Positions 10,993 to 22,399 of a stretch of 64,000 bases of DNA are shown here, in pieces. Both the position numbers and the translations under genes were made by a program. Under the pieces are notes generated by a model. It saw nothing but the letters and a program-made list of their open reading frames with translations. It was not told the DNA's origin and made no database searches. Position 1 is the first letter of the stretch. Each line of letters begins with the position of its first letter. Origin of the DNA: Takakia lepidozioides (taxonomy: Eukaryota; Streptophyta; Takakiopsida; Takakiales; Takakiaceae); assembly GCA_030704615.1 (NCBI GenBank), contig CM060732.1:10416001-10480000 (forward strand), written 5' to 3'.

Positions 10993-13900
10993 CTACGACC
11001 ACCCTTCTAAGGGGGGGAAAGGAATAAGCAAAACAGTCCCAGGTACCTGTTCACTAATGACACCGTTGCCAGGAGTCACCTCACCCTTGGCACTCTCTTC
11101 GTCACTAAAATTTCTTTCATTAGACCTCTTGTCACTGTCTTGTAGCCTCCGACCAGATTCTCTCTTTCCATCTCTTACTTCTGGAGTGTCAGTGGAGGGG
11201 CCCACTGGAGCCCCAAATATGGCTGCTTCATGGGCCGCTTGAATTTGAGCCTCCCTCCTAGCCTGTAAGACATGATATTACTTAGTATCAGCCGGTGTTA
11301 CTATGACAATTTCGAATATATTGCAATACCATTAACCCTCCCCTTCTTTCTGGGCCCCTTCCCTCACTACCTCCCCCTTCCTAAGCCCCCAAGATAAAAC
11401 ATGGGTACCACCAATCTGCATTTCCATCCTCCCATTAGTGCAGATGACATTCTGATCAAATACAGGGTGAATGAGCTTGTCAAAATGAAACTGGAACAAA
11501 GAAAAGAGGCCATGGGCAATTTTTTGCAAAGGAATGGTGAAGTGCTATGGCAAGTTTGCTATTGCATGTGGTTGCAACTACAAAATAATACCTGATGTGA
11601 TGTAGAAAGCAGAGTGCTACCAGTATTCCTCATGAAGCCTGTGTCATCGCGGGCCCCAGTCCCATCTGCAATTACAGCTCAATTCTTAGATGTGTCCTGA
11701 TACTCATCAACAGTCAGTCACACTCCATATCATTCAAGTTTGCATTCACAACCTGACCCCTTGAAAATCCACATGCATAGCTCTCTCTCCCACCTTACAA
11801 AATATATGGAACTTAAACAAAGACTCACTTGAAGATGTGTACTTTCCTATAAATATGGTGCCATGATCACCATGCTGGTTGCTCATGACCATGACATTAT
11901 GCTATGGCTCACACATGTAGTAGCAATCCCTTGAGAAAACAACAACCCTTGTGCTGAATTTGGATATTATAAGTATTAATAATAGCTACATACATGATGG
12001 AGCTGAGAGACACAAACCTCCAAAATAGTCAAGCTTAGCGTCATCGTCCAAGGGCGCATCCTTGTTGAATTCAAACCGCTCCCACTCTCCTGTCATTCCC
12101 TTGACTGAATCTTTTACTACTGCAAAGCCAAAGGACAAAGGAAAAGATGAGAGAAGGTGGTCTGCAACATCTTGTATGATTGCCCACTTTCAGCTCAAAG
12201 GTCCTGGAACTTCCACTTCGCACCTGCCAGGTGAAGTCTGCTATGAAATCACCTGATAACAGCTACTGAAGGAGTTACTCACATGTCTAAGAGTTTCAGA
12301 CTGGTAAAATAAAATGCTTCATATGCCATTCATAATTATGACATGCAAGAATGAAGACATACAGGGACCCAAAATGCACAGTAAATTGGCAAAAGGAAAG
12401 ATAGCTTCTTGAATTGCACAAACACAGTAAGATACTTTAGGACAGTTTGATAACACCAAGTACGGAGGACTTCAGATTGATGCTCACTATTTGGTTTAAT
12501 GAGGCGAAAAAAAGATCTGAAGAAGTTCCCAATATACACTTCACGCTCAACTGGTAGTGGTAAAAGATGTGTATACCTGTTTCAGACAGCTGCAGCTTCA
12601 TCTTGGCTTTCACTTTCTCTGCTGGTGTCTACAGTCAGGAAATAATAGTAATATCAGGGTCTGTGAAAGCTGACTCGAAACATCGGCTGTGAGAGTGCGC
12701 ACTATGGCGTGCATGAAGAGCATGAAAAGACTCGCCCACTCAGACTTTCCAAATATCCCATCCACTGGGAAGCCTAACCGAAGTTCGTCTTCAAGAACAA
12801 AACAATGAATTTGAGCATCATAACGGAAGGCACGGATGTGAGGCAAACCAAGAAATCAAAATTAGGAATCAGCTTTGCATAATCGCGTTCTGATTCTGTA
12901 ATTTTTGTTTGAGATCCATGCTGTCTTTTCGGCACTCCCTTCCCCATTACAGTCTCTGTCCTCCTATCATGCCTCCTTGAGACACCATAATGTGTACTTA
13001 GATTGGGGCTCCAGCTGCGACCTCTTTGCTCATTCCTCCACCTGCCACTCTCTCTTTCCCTCTCTTCAGTAGGAGTACGTGCCCGTCTTTTCCTTTCTCT
13101 CTCCACGGAAATGCTTCTTCTGTCTCTCCCTGTGGAAATGCTCCGTCTCCGCCGCTCTCTGCCTCTCACTGCAGGGCTGCTTCGGCCCCTTCTCCCATTG
13201 CCAGGGCCATGGCGAGGACTTCGTCTTCCAATAGGTGATAGACTTTTATCTCTCCTTTGAGACCGATCTGGTGACCTGCTGTGATCCCTCCTGTGGAATT
13301 AATCCAGGACAGCATTTCTGTTTTGAGCAATTATATCAACAAGAGAGGTCGAATCATGTCCTAGACCTAATAGTGACCATAGCTTGCAAGACACAGAGGA
13401 ACCCAGACAATGTTTTAGACATTCTCCAGCTCTCAACGAGGAACACTCCTGCCTTTAGCTCTAACAGATGCCTAATAACTAGGATTTCTTGTTACTAACT
13501 AGAAGGGACAACCTGGGGGAGTCATATGTGAACCAATGAGGGGTTCCGCAGACCAGCAGGTTGCTAATGTAAATGACAAAAAATGCACTGTGCAAGTATG
13601 CAACGAGAGAAATCTTATGACCTGGATAACTGTCGATGGCCTCTTCTATCCGATCTCCGTCCCTGGCCAGAATTACTACTGGACCGTCGGCGATCTCTTC
13701 TGCTTCTTTCTGTAGCACGACTGCGAGAACGATCCGGGCTTTCTCTCTGCCAAGACCTGTGGCGTTCCTTCCCGGAATTTTTGGAATCTTGGCTTGGAGA
13801 GGAGGTTCGATGCCTTCTCTTTCGTGATCTGTGGCTCCCATCTCTTGGGCTACGATCAGATGAGCTGCTATAGCCTTCACTGTCACTAGAAAGGCTTCTC

Positions 13901-14415
13901 CTTCGTGAACGAGGCTTGATACCCCTCCTTGAAGGCCTCTCTTGATCAAGGCTAGACGCAAGTTCTTGTTTGCGATGTCTGCAAGACGAATGAGAAATTC
14001 AGAAAGTGGAGTCAATAGAGGGTTTGTTCATAATTGGAAATGAAAATTCAAATGGTTGCAAATGTTCACTACAACATCTGTGGCAACTGCTGCTGATGTC
14101 GGCAGATCTCCCAGAGCTAAGTGCAGCCAGTATAAAGGTAAAAGACACTTGCCTGTCTTTGTCTTTGGACGGGCTCCCCTCTTTCTTCTTGAGCTTCAAA
14201 CGGATGCTCTCCACTTTAATCTCTGTCTGGATTGCCGCAGCTCTCCCGGGGCTAGCCTCCTTCACGAAATTAGTCAAAGAACCATGGGCATCACTCTTGT
14301 CGATCGAAACTTCGGACGGTTTCTTGCCAAATCCCAGGCCCTGTTTGAAGCGGGCAGCATTGCTGCCTTTGCGAAGCAACTCATCGTAGTAGGCCGCTGC
14401 TTTCTCTTCCTCCAT
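10993..14415 (-). CDS. RS-rich nuclear protein, seven exons
   Basis: Exons on the minus strand are 14,415-14,153; 13,978-13,622; 13,290-12,849; 12,628-12,577; 12,119-12,018; 11,665-11,592; and 11,262 to a stop at 10,993 (or spliced on at 11,047). All phases agree and give about 519 residues. The N-terminus (MEEEKAAAYYDELLRKG, then FKQGLGF) begins a conserved block. A long Arg/Ser-rich domain follows in exons 2-3. Conserved C-terminal pieces are TPAEKVKAKMKLQLSET, GEWERFEFNKDAPLDD and ARREAQIQAAHEAAIFG. I recognise this as a conserved plant RS-domain protein without a settled name. A role in nuclear pre-mRNA processing is inferred from the RS domain. The start is chosen because the conserved block begins at this Met. 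The true 3' end may have been altered by LINE fragments near 10,935. Confidence 0.8.
14146..14157 (-). other. GC-AG intron donor of the RS-domain gene
   Basis: The exon 1 boundary reads GACAG|GCAAGTG on the minus strand, a perfect consensus for the rare GC donor class. Only this junction, paired with the acceptor at 13,980-13,979, keeps the frame (KDKDR then HRKQELASSL). A GT alternative nearby would break the reading frame. Confidence 0.75.
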
Positions 14416-14756
14416 GAGCTTATTCAAAGTCAGGCCTGAGATTAAAACCCAAATGAGCTCGATCTCTCTAGCAAATTGGCTGTACACATCAACTCCTACC
14501 AATACCACCCCTGCTCTGAACCCTAGCCCCTCGACAGGGCTACCGACAGATTAACGTCCAGGCCTGGCCGGGTTTCCAGAGCTACCTCCCAACCTTCCTC
14601 ACACTCCTGAACAGTGAGCGTGTTGAGGTTTTCTCAGCCACGACGGGGCAGCTGGATGTCCGACTCAAACAGCGAGAGTATGCGATACCCTTGCCACTGT
14701 TTTCGGCCTACCGTCAGAGACCACGAGGGTGGAAGCAAGGACCAGAAAACTCTCTC

Positions 14757-14914
14757 CAAAACCCTAAACCTGAGAAAGACTGCAGTGCAGACTCATGAAG
14801 ACAGCTCCTTTTTTCACAAAAGAAGTCATCATCTTGGTACTCGATGTTTCGGAGACCTGGCATGCAGCTGCAGCTAGCTATGGCTGTTGAGCAGGGTCTA
14901 CAAAACCCTAAACC
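14757..14914. promoter_or_regulatory. Duplicated telo-box region upstream of the RS-domain gene
   Basis: AAACCCTAAACC occurs at about 14,758-14,770 and again at 14,903-14,914, each followed by the same TGAGAAAGAC text. The block is a partial direct duplication. AAACCCTA is the plant telo-box, often found in promoters or 5' leaders of genes for translation and RNA processing. The position 340-500 bp upstream of the start codon fits a promoter element, but activity is inferred. Confidence 0.5.
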
Positions 14915-14999
14915 TGAGAAAGACCAGACTGCAACATCATGATTTTTTGGTGAAACTTGAGACGTAATCATTCGAAACTCAGAAGCTTGTGAAGACCCT

Positions 15000-16790
15000 G
15001 GCCTTGCTGCTGGCAGGAGGCTGCATCTAGCTATGCCTTCTGAGAAATCGAATTGTGGATCGTGCGAGCAGCTATTTGAAAGAGAAGAGAGGGAAACAGA
15101 GAGAACCTTAGCTGTGAAACAAAGATTCCCGTCCTAGGGGGTTACTCCACCTCCTCTACGCTAATATGCTAAAAGAAATCAGTTTAGACTTCAGACCTTT
15201 TTCTTAGGGTCAAGTTGTACAACAGCAGAATCTGAGTCCAGGGACACGGAGGGTGGTCGGCAAACCGTCGTGGGTGAGGTGGGTGAGAGAGGACAGTGAT
15301 CCAATGCAACAAACAACATCACCAAAGGTTTGGGTCCTGCATTCATCTTGATCCATTGTCAGTTTCTCACTAAGAGATGGAATGAAGTATGAGAAAGGGC
15401 TTTCTCTCCTCCCGTCTCGTCACAGGGATGGCAGAGTGCTGCTCCCCTCTCCCAAGCATGAAGGGAGAGGCCATGTGTTCGTCGTGCGGTGAGCGGGCGG
15501 GAGGTCTATGTAGAAGGAGCTGAAACTGGCGTCCAACTTGGCAATGCTGGACTCGAGACCCTTGCAAGTGCTGGCTGTGACAACACCCAAACCTGCAGGA
15601 AAACCGAAGAAAGGTACTGGCTTTTATAACTCCGTCAGTATCTCCTTCGCTATACATATCTTCTTTCCATTCATTCCTGGAGGAAGGGATTCATTGCAAC
15701 GTAGCGGATGTAGGATCCCTGTTCTTGGGAAACACGCACCATGTTTTCTTTCAGGTTGAGAATTATGCTAGCTCCAGCTCACGGAATCCCGTTTCCAGCA
15801 TATTTAGATCACTTCTTGATGTAGGGATAGTGTCCCATACATGTGACGCACGTTGCGGTGGAGAGACACAATTTCGTGTCTCCTTAGGGATGTGGAAAGG
15901 GAGAGTACTCATTTTCCTCTCCGACTAATCTTGGAGGGCACAGCATTGACCGCGGTTGTGGGGTTTCTACACACGAGTGTGGAAAACGCATCCTACAAAG
16001 GCCCTAGTAATCGCTCATAGCCAACGACAATCCGATGCAGGAAATCGAGTAACCCTACAAATAAAATTGGATGCGAGGCAGGCCAAAGTAGTGCGCCACA
16101 CCCATATTTGTCTTGATTTGTTTGAGCCTAGAGGGCCTTGAGTTGAGCAGAGTACCTATTCAATGCGACAAGAATGTTCCGTCCTCACCATCATGCCCAG
16201 CGAATTGGCATGTGGATCCCTTTTTTCCAGCTGAACGAATCCACAGAGGTAAGCAGCCTACTCTCAAGTTTTGAACTTCAGCCTAGTGTCCAGCGTGGGG
16301 ATAACCTTTAGATAGTCCTTAGTTTCAGTTGTTCATCAAGGGCTGTGAACAAATTAGCTTAGATTATATTTGTGCAGGGAAAAATGTTCATAGAGCAACA
16401 AAGAGGCTCGTTTTGGGAATCTACACCAGCACATTCCTGAGTAAAACTGAGGGTCAGAGCTGCCCGACACCAGGTTGTGTGCAATCTGGCGATGGCTGTA
16501 ATGTCAATGTAACCCGTGGAGCTCGAGGGCGAGAATACAATGGGTACTGTTTTGACAATGATTTAAGGCTTCGAACTCAAACGGGTAGAATTGGTACAGT
16601 TCATTCTCAAAGTAGATATCTGCAGTTGTTTTGTAAACCGTTAGTATGTAGGAAGTAGCCTGTCCTCATGAGGAGATCTCTCTTAGGTGCTTTCAGGTGT
16701 AGTAGTGGAGTGTGAGGTTTGTAACTAAGAGTTTTAGTCGTGCAGGATGACGCGGTTGAATAAAGGCTCAGTTTTTTTGTTGGACATCAG
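15000..16790. other. Intergenic, no gene recognised
   Basis: Short open stretches occur on both strands (for example 15,370-15,657 minus and 15,538-15,759 plus). None shows a recognisable domain or splice-supported structure. The last 100 bases lead into PPR copy 2. Confidence 0.4.
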
Positions 16791-16799
16791 ACTGGTGGC

Positions 16800-19440
16800 A
16801 GAGGTAGCACCTCTACTGTAGTCACTGCTTTTGGAAGAAGATGAGGAGAGGAAGTCAACAGCATCTCCCTTCCCATCCTTGGCAATGTAAGGACACTATG
16901 TAAGTCAGGACAACTGAAAGAAGCGCTGCATATTTTGAAGCAACATGGTATTGTGGCAGACTCCAATACTTATGTCTGTGTCCTGCAGGAGTGCATCAAG
17001 TTGAAAGCCCTGGCACAGGGAAAGCAGGTGCATGCCCACATTACTCAAAGTGGATTCAATCCAAATGTCTTTCTACTCAATACCCTTGTCCGTATGTATG
17101 GCAAGTGCGGGAGTGTGGTGGATGCACGTCAAGTGTTTGAGAAATGTCTGCACGAGAACTATTTACATGGAATATAATGATAGCAGGATATGCCAAGCAT
17201 GGGTGTGGTGGGGAGGCTCTTGAGATCTATAAGCAGATGCAACAGCAAGGGGTAATGCCAGACAAGGTGACATTCAGTTGCATTGTCAATGCATGTGCTA
17301 GCCTAGGAGCCCTCGAAAAGGGCAAAGAGGTCCATGGTGACATCATCAGAAGCGGGATTGTGCCAGATATCATTCTGCAGACTGCCCTTGCTGACATGTA
17401 TGCAAGATGCGGGAGTGTAAACGATGCTCATGAGGTGTTTGACAGTATGTCCGAACGAAATGTGGTCTCATGGAGTACTATGATCGCAGGATATGCCAAG
17501 CATGGGTGTGCTAGGGAGGCTTTTGAGATCTATGAGCAAATGCAAAGGCAAGGGGTGACACCAGACAATGTCACATTCAGCTGCATTCTCAATGCATGCG
17601 CCAGCCTTGGAGCCCTGGAAAAGGGTAGAGAGATCCATGCTGACATCATCAAAGGCGGGGGATCACACCAGATGTAATCCTGGAGACTGCCCTTGCTGAC
17701 ATGTATTCGAAATGTGGGAGCGTAAAGGATGCCCGTCAAGTGTTTGACAAAATGGAAACACAAGATGTGGTCGCAGGGAATGCCATGATTGCAGGATATG
17801 CTCAGCATGGGTGTGGTAGGGAGGCTTGTGAGATCTATGAGCGAATGATGCAGGAAGGGGTGAAACCCAACAAGGTCACCTTCATTTGCATTCTCAATGC
17901 GTGTGCCAGCCCTGGAGCCTTGGAGAAGGCGTAAGAGGTGTGTGATGACATTAGAAAAAATGGAATTGCATCAGACATCATTCTGGAGAATACACTGCAC
18001 ATGTACGCCAAATGCGGGAGCATGAAAGATGCACGCCAAGTGTTTGACAAAAATGGCTGAGAAAGATGTCATCTCATACAATGCCTTGATCGCTGGATAC
18101 ACCAAGCATGGGTATGGTGATGAGGCTTTTGAAATCTATGAGCAAAGCAAATGGAAGGAGTGAGGCCTGACAATGTCACATTCATTTGCATTCTCAATGC
18201 ATGTGCCAGCATGGGAGCTGTGGAAAAGGGCAAAGAGGTCCATGCTGACATCAGCGAAAGCGGGAGTGCGCCAGATATCAGTTTGGAGAATACCCTTGTG
18301 GACATGTATGCCAAATGTGGATGTGCGAAGGATGCCCGTCAAGTGTTTGACAATATGGCTCAACGTGATGTGGTTTCATGGAATGCCATGATTGCCGGAT
18401 ATACTCCGCATGGATGTGGTAGGGAGGCTTTCAAGATCTACGAGGAAATGCAACAGAAAGGGGTGACCCCCGACAAGGTCACGTTTGTTGGTATTCTCCA
18501 TGCTTGTGCCAGCCTAGTAGCATTGGAAAAGGGAAGAGAGGTTCATGCTGACATCAGCAAAAGCGGTATTGCACCAGATATCATTCTGGAGACTGCCTTG
18601 CTGACATGTATGCGAAATGTGGGAGCTTACAGGATGCCCATCTAGTGTTCAACAGTATGTCTCAACGAAATGCGGTGTCATGGAACGCAATGATCACAGG
18701 GTATGGTCAGCACGGGTGTGGTAGGGAGGCCCTCCGACTATTTGAACACATGCAACAGGAGGGCTTGAAGCCGGACGGTATAACCTTCACGTCTCTTCTC
18801 TCTGCATGTAGCCATGTGGGCCTAATGGAGGAAGGACGTCACTACTTTGATTCCATGAGTCAAGATCATGGACTCACTCCTACAGTGGAGCACTTTTGCT
18901 GCATGGTTGACCTCCTTGGCCGCGCAGGGCGAGTGAATGAGGCAGAGGACTTCATTAATAACATGCCAATCAAACCAGGTGCTTCTGTATGTGGGGCCCT
19001 GCTTGGTGCCTGCAGAGTTCATGGCCATGTGGAGGTAGCAGAACGTGCGGCCAAATGCCTTCTCAAGTGCGAGCCACAGCATGCGCCAATTTATTTGTTG
19101 CTGTCGTCGAACATTTACACCACACCTGGAAGGTGGGAGGATAAAGAGAAAAATGATGGAGGACAGAGGTGTCAGAAAGGAGCCAGGACGCAGTTGACGT
19201 CGACAACCAGGTGCATACATTTGTTGTAGAAGACAATTTGCAAATTAAACAAATTCAGCAGAGACTGTCTCGACCAATGAAGGAGGCTGGATACATGCCT
19301 GACATGCGGCTTGTAGTGCATGATGTTGACGAATAGCAAAAGCAATTTTCTCCTTGTCACCACAGTGATAGCTGGCCATTGCTTTTGGGCTGATCAGCAT
19401 GCTGCCTGGGATGCCTATCCACATCATCAAGAACCTTGGG
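16800..19440 (+). pseudogene. PPR gene copy 2 (PLS-class with E and degenerate DYW-type tail)
   Basis: This is the best preserved PPR copy. It starts near 16,920 (LKQHGIVADSNTYVCVLQEC) and has about seven PLS triplets with the VVSWNAMIAGYAKHGCG and ALEKGKEVHADI wording, followed by an E motif (GRAGRVNEAEDFINNMPIKP, 18,915-18,980; then LLGACRVHGHVEVAERAA). Remnants of an E+/DYW-type extension lie in shifted frames to about 19,340 (RSWVDVDNQVHTFVVEDN). Such proteins bind organellar RNA, and DYW domains carry out C-to-U editing. Damage includes a missing A at about 17,143, frameshifts near 17,660, 18,055 and 18,150, a stop at 17,933, and a frameshift near 18,600. It is therefore a pseudogene, although the repeats align with little loss. 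Confidence 0.87.
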
Positions 19441-20398
19441 GCTGTATGGTGACTCTCACACTGCCACCAAGTTTATGTCAAAGATTGTTGGCCTAGTACG
19501 TGATGCCATCCAACCGCTTCCACCACTTCCAAGATGGAGTCTGTTTTGAAGGGATTAAAGCAGCAGCATGAAAGCAAGTGTGGGTCCTCCTATGGATACT
19601 GACACGTGTCCAGGACGTTCCATGGATGATCTTCAAATGAATCCTTTCGAGTTAATGACATGGATGGACGAGTTGTGAATGAATGTGGGCGCTCAAAGGA
19701 ATGAAATATACTTGGATGAATATTGAATCTTCGCCACTACTGATTCGCAAATTTGCCAATACCGTTCGAACACTTGGAACGAGGCAACCCGGGACCGGTG
19801 GGCCCGTCGCGACGCTGAGATCTCATCCCTGGCTGGCAGCGCCGCATTGGACGCCGAGTGAGGGCAGCCGCCGTGCGGGCACGTTATTGGCTGCGGGGCC
19901 CAGACTGCCGCAATTCCAGGTCCCAATTCATGGTCGCGACGGAAAAGGGCCGTGCGTGGACGACCGGACGTTCGTTCGAAGCCGTGGATGGGACCGAATT
20001 TCATTTTTAATGGATGTTTATCATCCAAAATGGGCAACAGGCATCCGCCACCTGATTTGCCACCCGTATGTACAGCTCAAAAGGTTGGAAACAGGCTAAG
20101 TGTGTTATCCACAGGGGACGCGTGGCGGAGAATATTCTCCCTCCGCTGATCGTGTGGCTCAGAGCGCGTGATCTCGATTCTCAGCGTGTTAATTCGGCAC
20201 GTGTAATACCGCGGAACGCACACGTGTCCCTGCCAGCGTTGGCCCCCTCTGAGAGTGCGAAGCAAAAGGGGGAGTCTGCTGGCGGAGCTTGTAAACTACT
20301 GCAGCAATTCTGGGGGTGAGGGGGGTGAGCGGGTGTGGATCACCACAGAGCCGGCACAAGGGAGTTTTGGGAGGGAGGGAGAGAGAGAGAGAGCGAGG
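19441..20398 (+). promoter_or_regulatory. Upstream region and GA-rich leader of the sucrose transporter
   Basis: No gene is seen between the PPR pseudogene and the transporter. A purine-only GA tract (about 20,366-20,398) ends directly at the start codon, as in many plant 5' leaders. The open frame continues 48 codons upstream of the chosen Met without family similarity, so those codons are treated as leader. Confidence 0.45.
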
Positions 20399-22021
20399 AT
20401 GGAGGGGGGTGGGGTTGTGAAGAGGAGGGGGAAAAGGGTGCCGTTGAAGGCCATAGTGCAGGTGGCGTCGGTGGCTGCAGGAGTGCAGTTTGGGTGGGCG
20501 CTGCAATTGTCGCTCTTGACCCCGTATGTGCAGGAGCTGGGGATTCCACATGCCTGGGCCAGTCTCATCTGGTTGTGCGGCCCAATCTCGGGGATGTTCA
20601 TTCAGCCGATCGTAGGACATTACAGTGATCGATATCCTGGGAAATGGGGGAGGCGTCGGCCTTTCATTGTGGGAGGGGCAACGCTTGTGGTTATTTCTGT
20701 TTTGATCATAGGGTTTTCAGCGGATTTTGGTCACATGTTCGGGGATACCATTGGCGCCGACGTTCGGCCCCGGGCCATTGTGGTTTTTGTGCTTGGTTTT
20801 TGGATGTTAGATTTGGCTAACAACACACTGCAGGGTCCCTGCCGTGCGCTGCTGGCGGATTTTTCTGGCAAGGATCAAGTAAGGACCCGAAAAGCCAATG
20901 CAAGCTATTCGCTCTTCATGGCTATTGGCAATGTGATGGGGTTTGCCACCGGGGCTTACGATGGCTGGTACAAAATATTCTCATTTACTCACACGAAGGC
21001 GTGTGACGCAGCCTGTGCCAATCTCAAGTCTGCGTTTCTCTTGGGTATCGTGGTTCTTGCGGTGACCACCATTCTGAGTATAACTGCAGCTCCAGAGATC
21101 CCGTATGATCCTGTGAAACAGATCAAAAAGTATAGTGTCACCACTGCCACTACCCCACTACTCCCTGACAAAGCCGCAGACCCGGAGGCCGCGAAGAGTG
21201 CTGCAAGTGTGTCAGGCGCTGGCGAGAATGGAGAAGACGATGACGACGATGATGAAGAGGAGGAGTCGGAGGCCTTAATCTGGGAGCTGATCGGCGCATT
21301 AAGGAACCTTCCGCGTCCGATGTGGTATATCCTCCTTGTCACTGCACTGACCTGGGTGGCATGGTTTCCCTTCATCCTCTTTGACACGGACTGGATGGGT
21401 CGTGAGGTCTTCAAGGGCGAGCCGAACTCAAAAAATCCTGTAGTTTCTGCACTGTACTCCGACGGTGTCCACATGGGATCCCTCGGTCTCATGCTTAACT
21501 CTGTAGTGCTTGGATTCAGTTCTCTGTTCATTGAGCCCTTGTGCCAATTTATGGGTTCTAGCTACTTGTGGGGCCTTGCCAACACTCTTCTGGCAGCTTG
21601 CTTTGCAGCCACCACGCCCATCACCAGAGCTGCGAGAAGAGCTCCCTTGGTGGCTGGGGGGCCACCCACCCTCGTCAAAGTCTCTTCTCTTGTAGTCTTT
21701 GCGATTCTTGGAGCGCCACTCGCGGTGACATACAGTGTACCGTATGCATTGACAGCTACCTTTACAGAAAAAGTTGGTGGAGGTCAAGGCTTGTCCATGG
21801 GAGTCCTGAATCTTGCGGTAGTGCTCCCACAAGTGTTGGTCTCTATCGGAAGTGGTCCTTGGGATGAACTCTTTGGCGGTGGTAATTTGCCTGCCTTCCT
21901 GCTGGGAGGCGTTTCAGCGTTAGTCGGTGGTATTGCTGCAGTGCTCATACTGCCAAGACCAATACCAGACTTCCGAGGTGGTAACCGACTCCGTCGCACT
22001 CGGAGCTCGCCCATGCCCTGA
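20399..22021 (+). CDS. SUT: Sucrose/proton symporter (SUT/SUC family)
   Basis: The 540-residue protein belongs to the major facilitator superfamily and is expected to move sucrose with protons across the plasma membrane or tonoplast. Visible family marks are QFGWALQLSLLTPYVQELGI at residues 28-47 followed by PH (the conserved His region), GKWGRRRPFIVGG near 80-92 in the first cytoplasmic loop, LDLANNTLQGPCRALLAD near 140, RTRKANASYSLFMAIGNVMG near 162-181, and a C-terminal LPRPIP before a basic tail. About twelve hydrophobic segments are readable. The central cytoplasmic loop (about 279-290) is a run of Asp and Glu. The Met at 20,399 is chosen because similarity starts just after it. No intron interrupts the frame, whereas characterised flowering-plant SUT genes usually have introns. 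No stops or shifts are seen, so it is probably functional. Confidence 0.95.
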   Translation: MEGGGVVKRRGKRVPLKAIVQVASVAAGVQFGWALQLSLLTPYVQELGIPHAWASLIWLCGPISGMFIQPIVGHYSDRYPGKWGRRRPFIVGGATLVVISVLIIGFSADFGHMFGDTIGADVRPRAIVVFVLGFWMLDLANNTLQGPCRALLADFSGKDQVRTRKANASYSLFMAIGNVMGFATGAYDGWYKIFSFTHTKACDAACANLKSAFLLGIVVLAVTTILSITAAPEIPYDPVKQIKKYSVTTATTPLLPDKAADPEAAKSAASVSGAGENGEDDDDDDEEEESEALIWELIGALRNLPRPMWYILLVTALTWVAWFPFILFDTDWMGREVFKGEPNSKNPVVSALYSDGVHMGSLGLMLNSVVLGFSSLFIEPLCQFMGSSYLWGLANTLLAACFAATTPITRAARRAPLVAGGPPTLVKVSSLVVFAILGAPLAVTYSVPYALTATFTEKVGGGQGLSMGVLNLAVVLPQVLVSIGSGPWDELFGGGNLPAFLLGGVSALVGGIAAVLILPRPIPDFRGGNRLRRTRSSPMP

Positions 22022-22161
22022 GTGGGAATTTGCTTTGGAACCCCATTGCATCTTAGGCATGTGGAAGAGTACTCATTGATGAGGTCACTTCAATTTTTCG
22101 ATGCATTCTCTGATCACAAGTTGTAATTTTCCTGGAGGGTGAGTACTTGTAGACACTCACT

Positions 22162-22180
22162 GGGGGGGGGGGGGGGGGGG
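22162..22180 (+). repeat. Poly-G run of 19
   Basis: Nineteen G residues lie in the 3' flank of the sucrose transporter. The length is likely variable, and the run may form a G-quadruplex on the plus strand or its transcript. Confidence 0.9.
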
Positions 22181-22361
22181 TTTGCAATGCTTGAGTGTTG
22201 TGGTGTGGGGGCCCTGGGTCCTGATATCTTTCTCTAATGATTGAACAAACTGGCAGGCCATTCCTCCCGTTAGATTTTCTACAACTTCCCAAGTAGACTC
22301 TGGTGGGTATAGCTGGAGTGATTTAGTTTTGCCTAGGTCAGGGCTGTATATTAGTGCATGC

Positions 22362-22367
22362 AATAAA
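22362..22367 (+). terminator. Candidate polyadenylation signal for SUT
   Basis: AATAAA occurs 341 bases after the stop codon. It is the canonical eukaryotic signal, and its distance gives an ordinary plant 3' UTR length. No cleavage site can be fixed from sequence. Confidence 0.45.
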
Positions 22368-22399
22368 ATAAGAGATGATCAAACATTGCGTATGGGGTC

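Noticed and set aside
13003-14439. Plus-strand Leu/Ser-rich open frames
   Set aside because: They are the antisense of the RS-rich exons; the minus-strand exons have consistent splice phases.
17530-18363. Minus-strand open frames opposite PPR repeats
   Set aside because: They are regular antisense shadows that repeat with the PPR period.
20189-21531. Minus-strand open frames opposite the sucrose transporter
   Set aside because: They have no domain, and the plus-strand frame is a clear full-length transporter.
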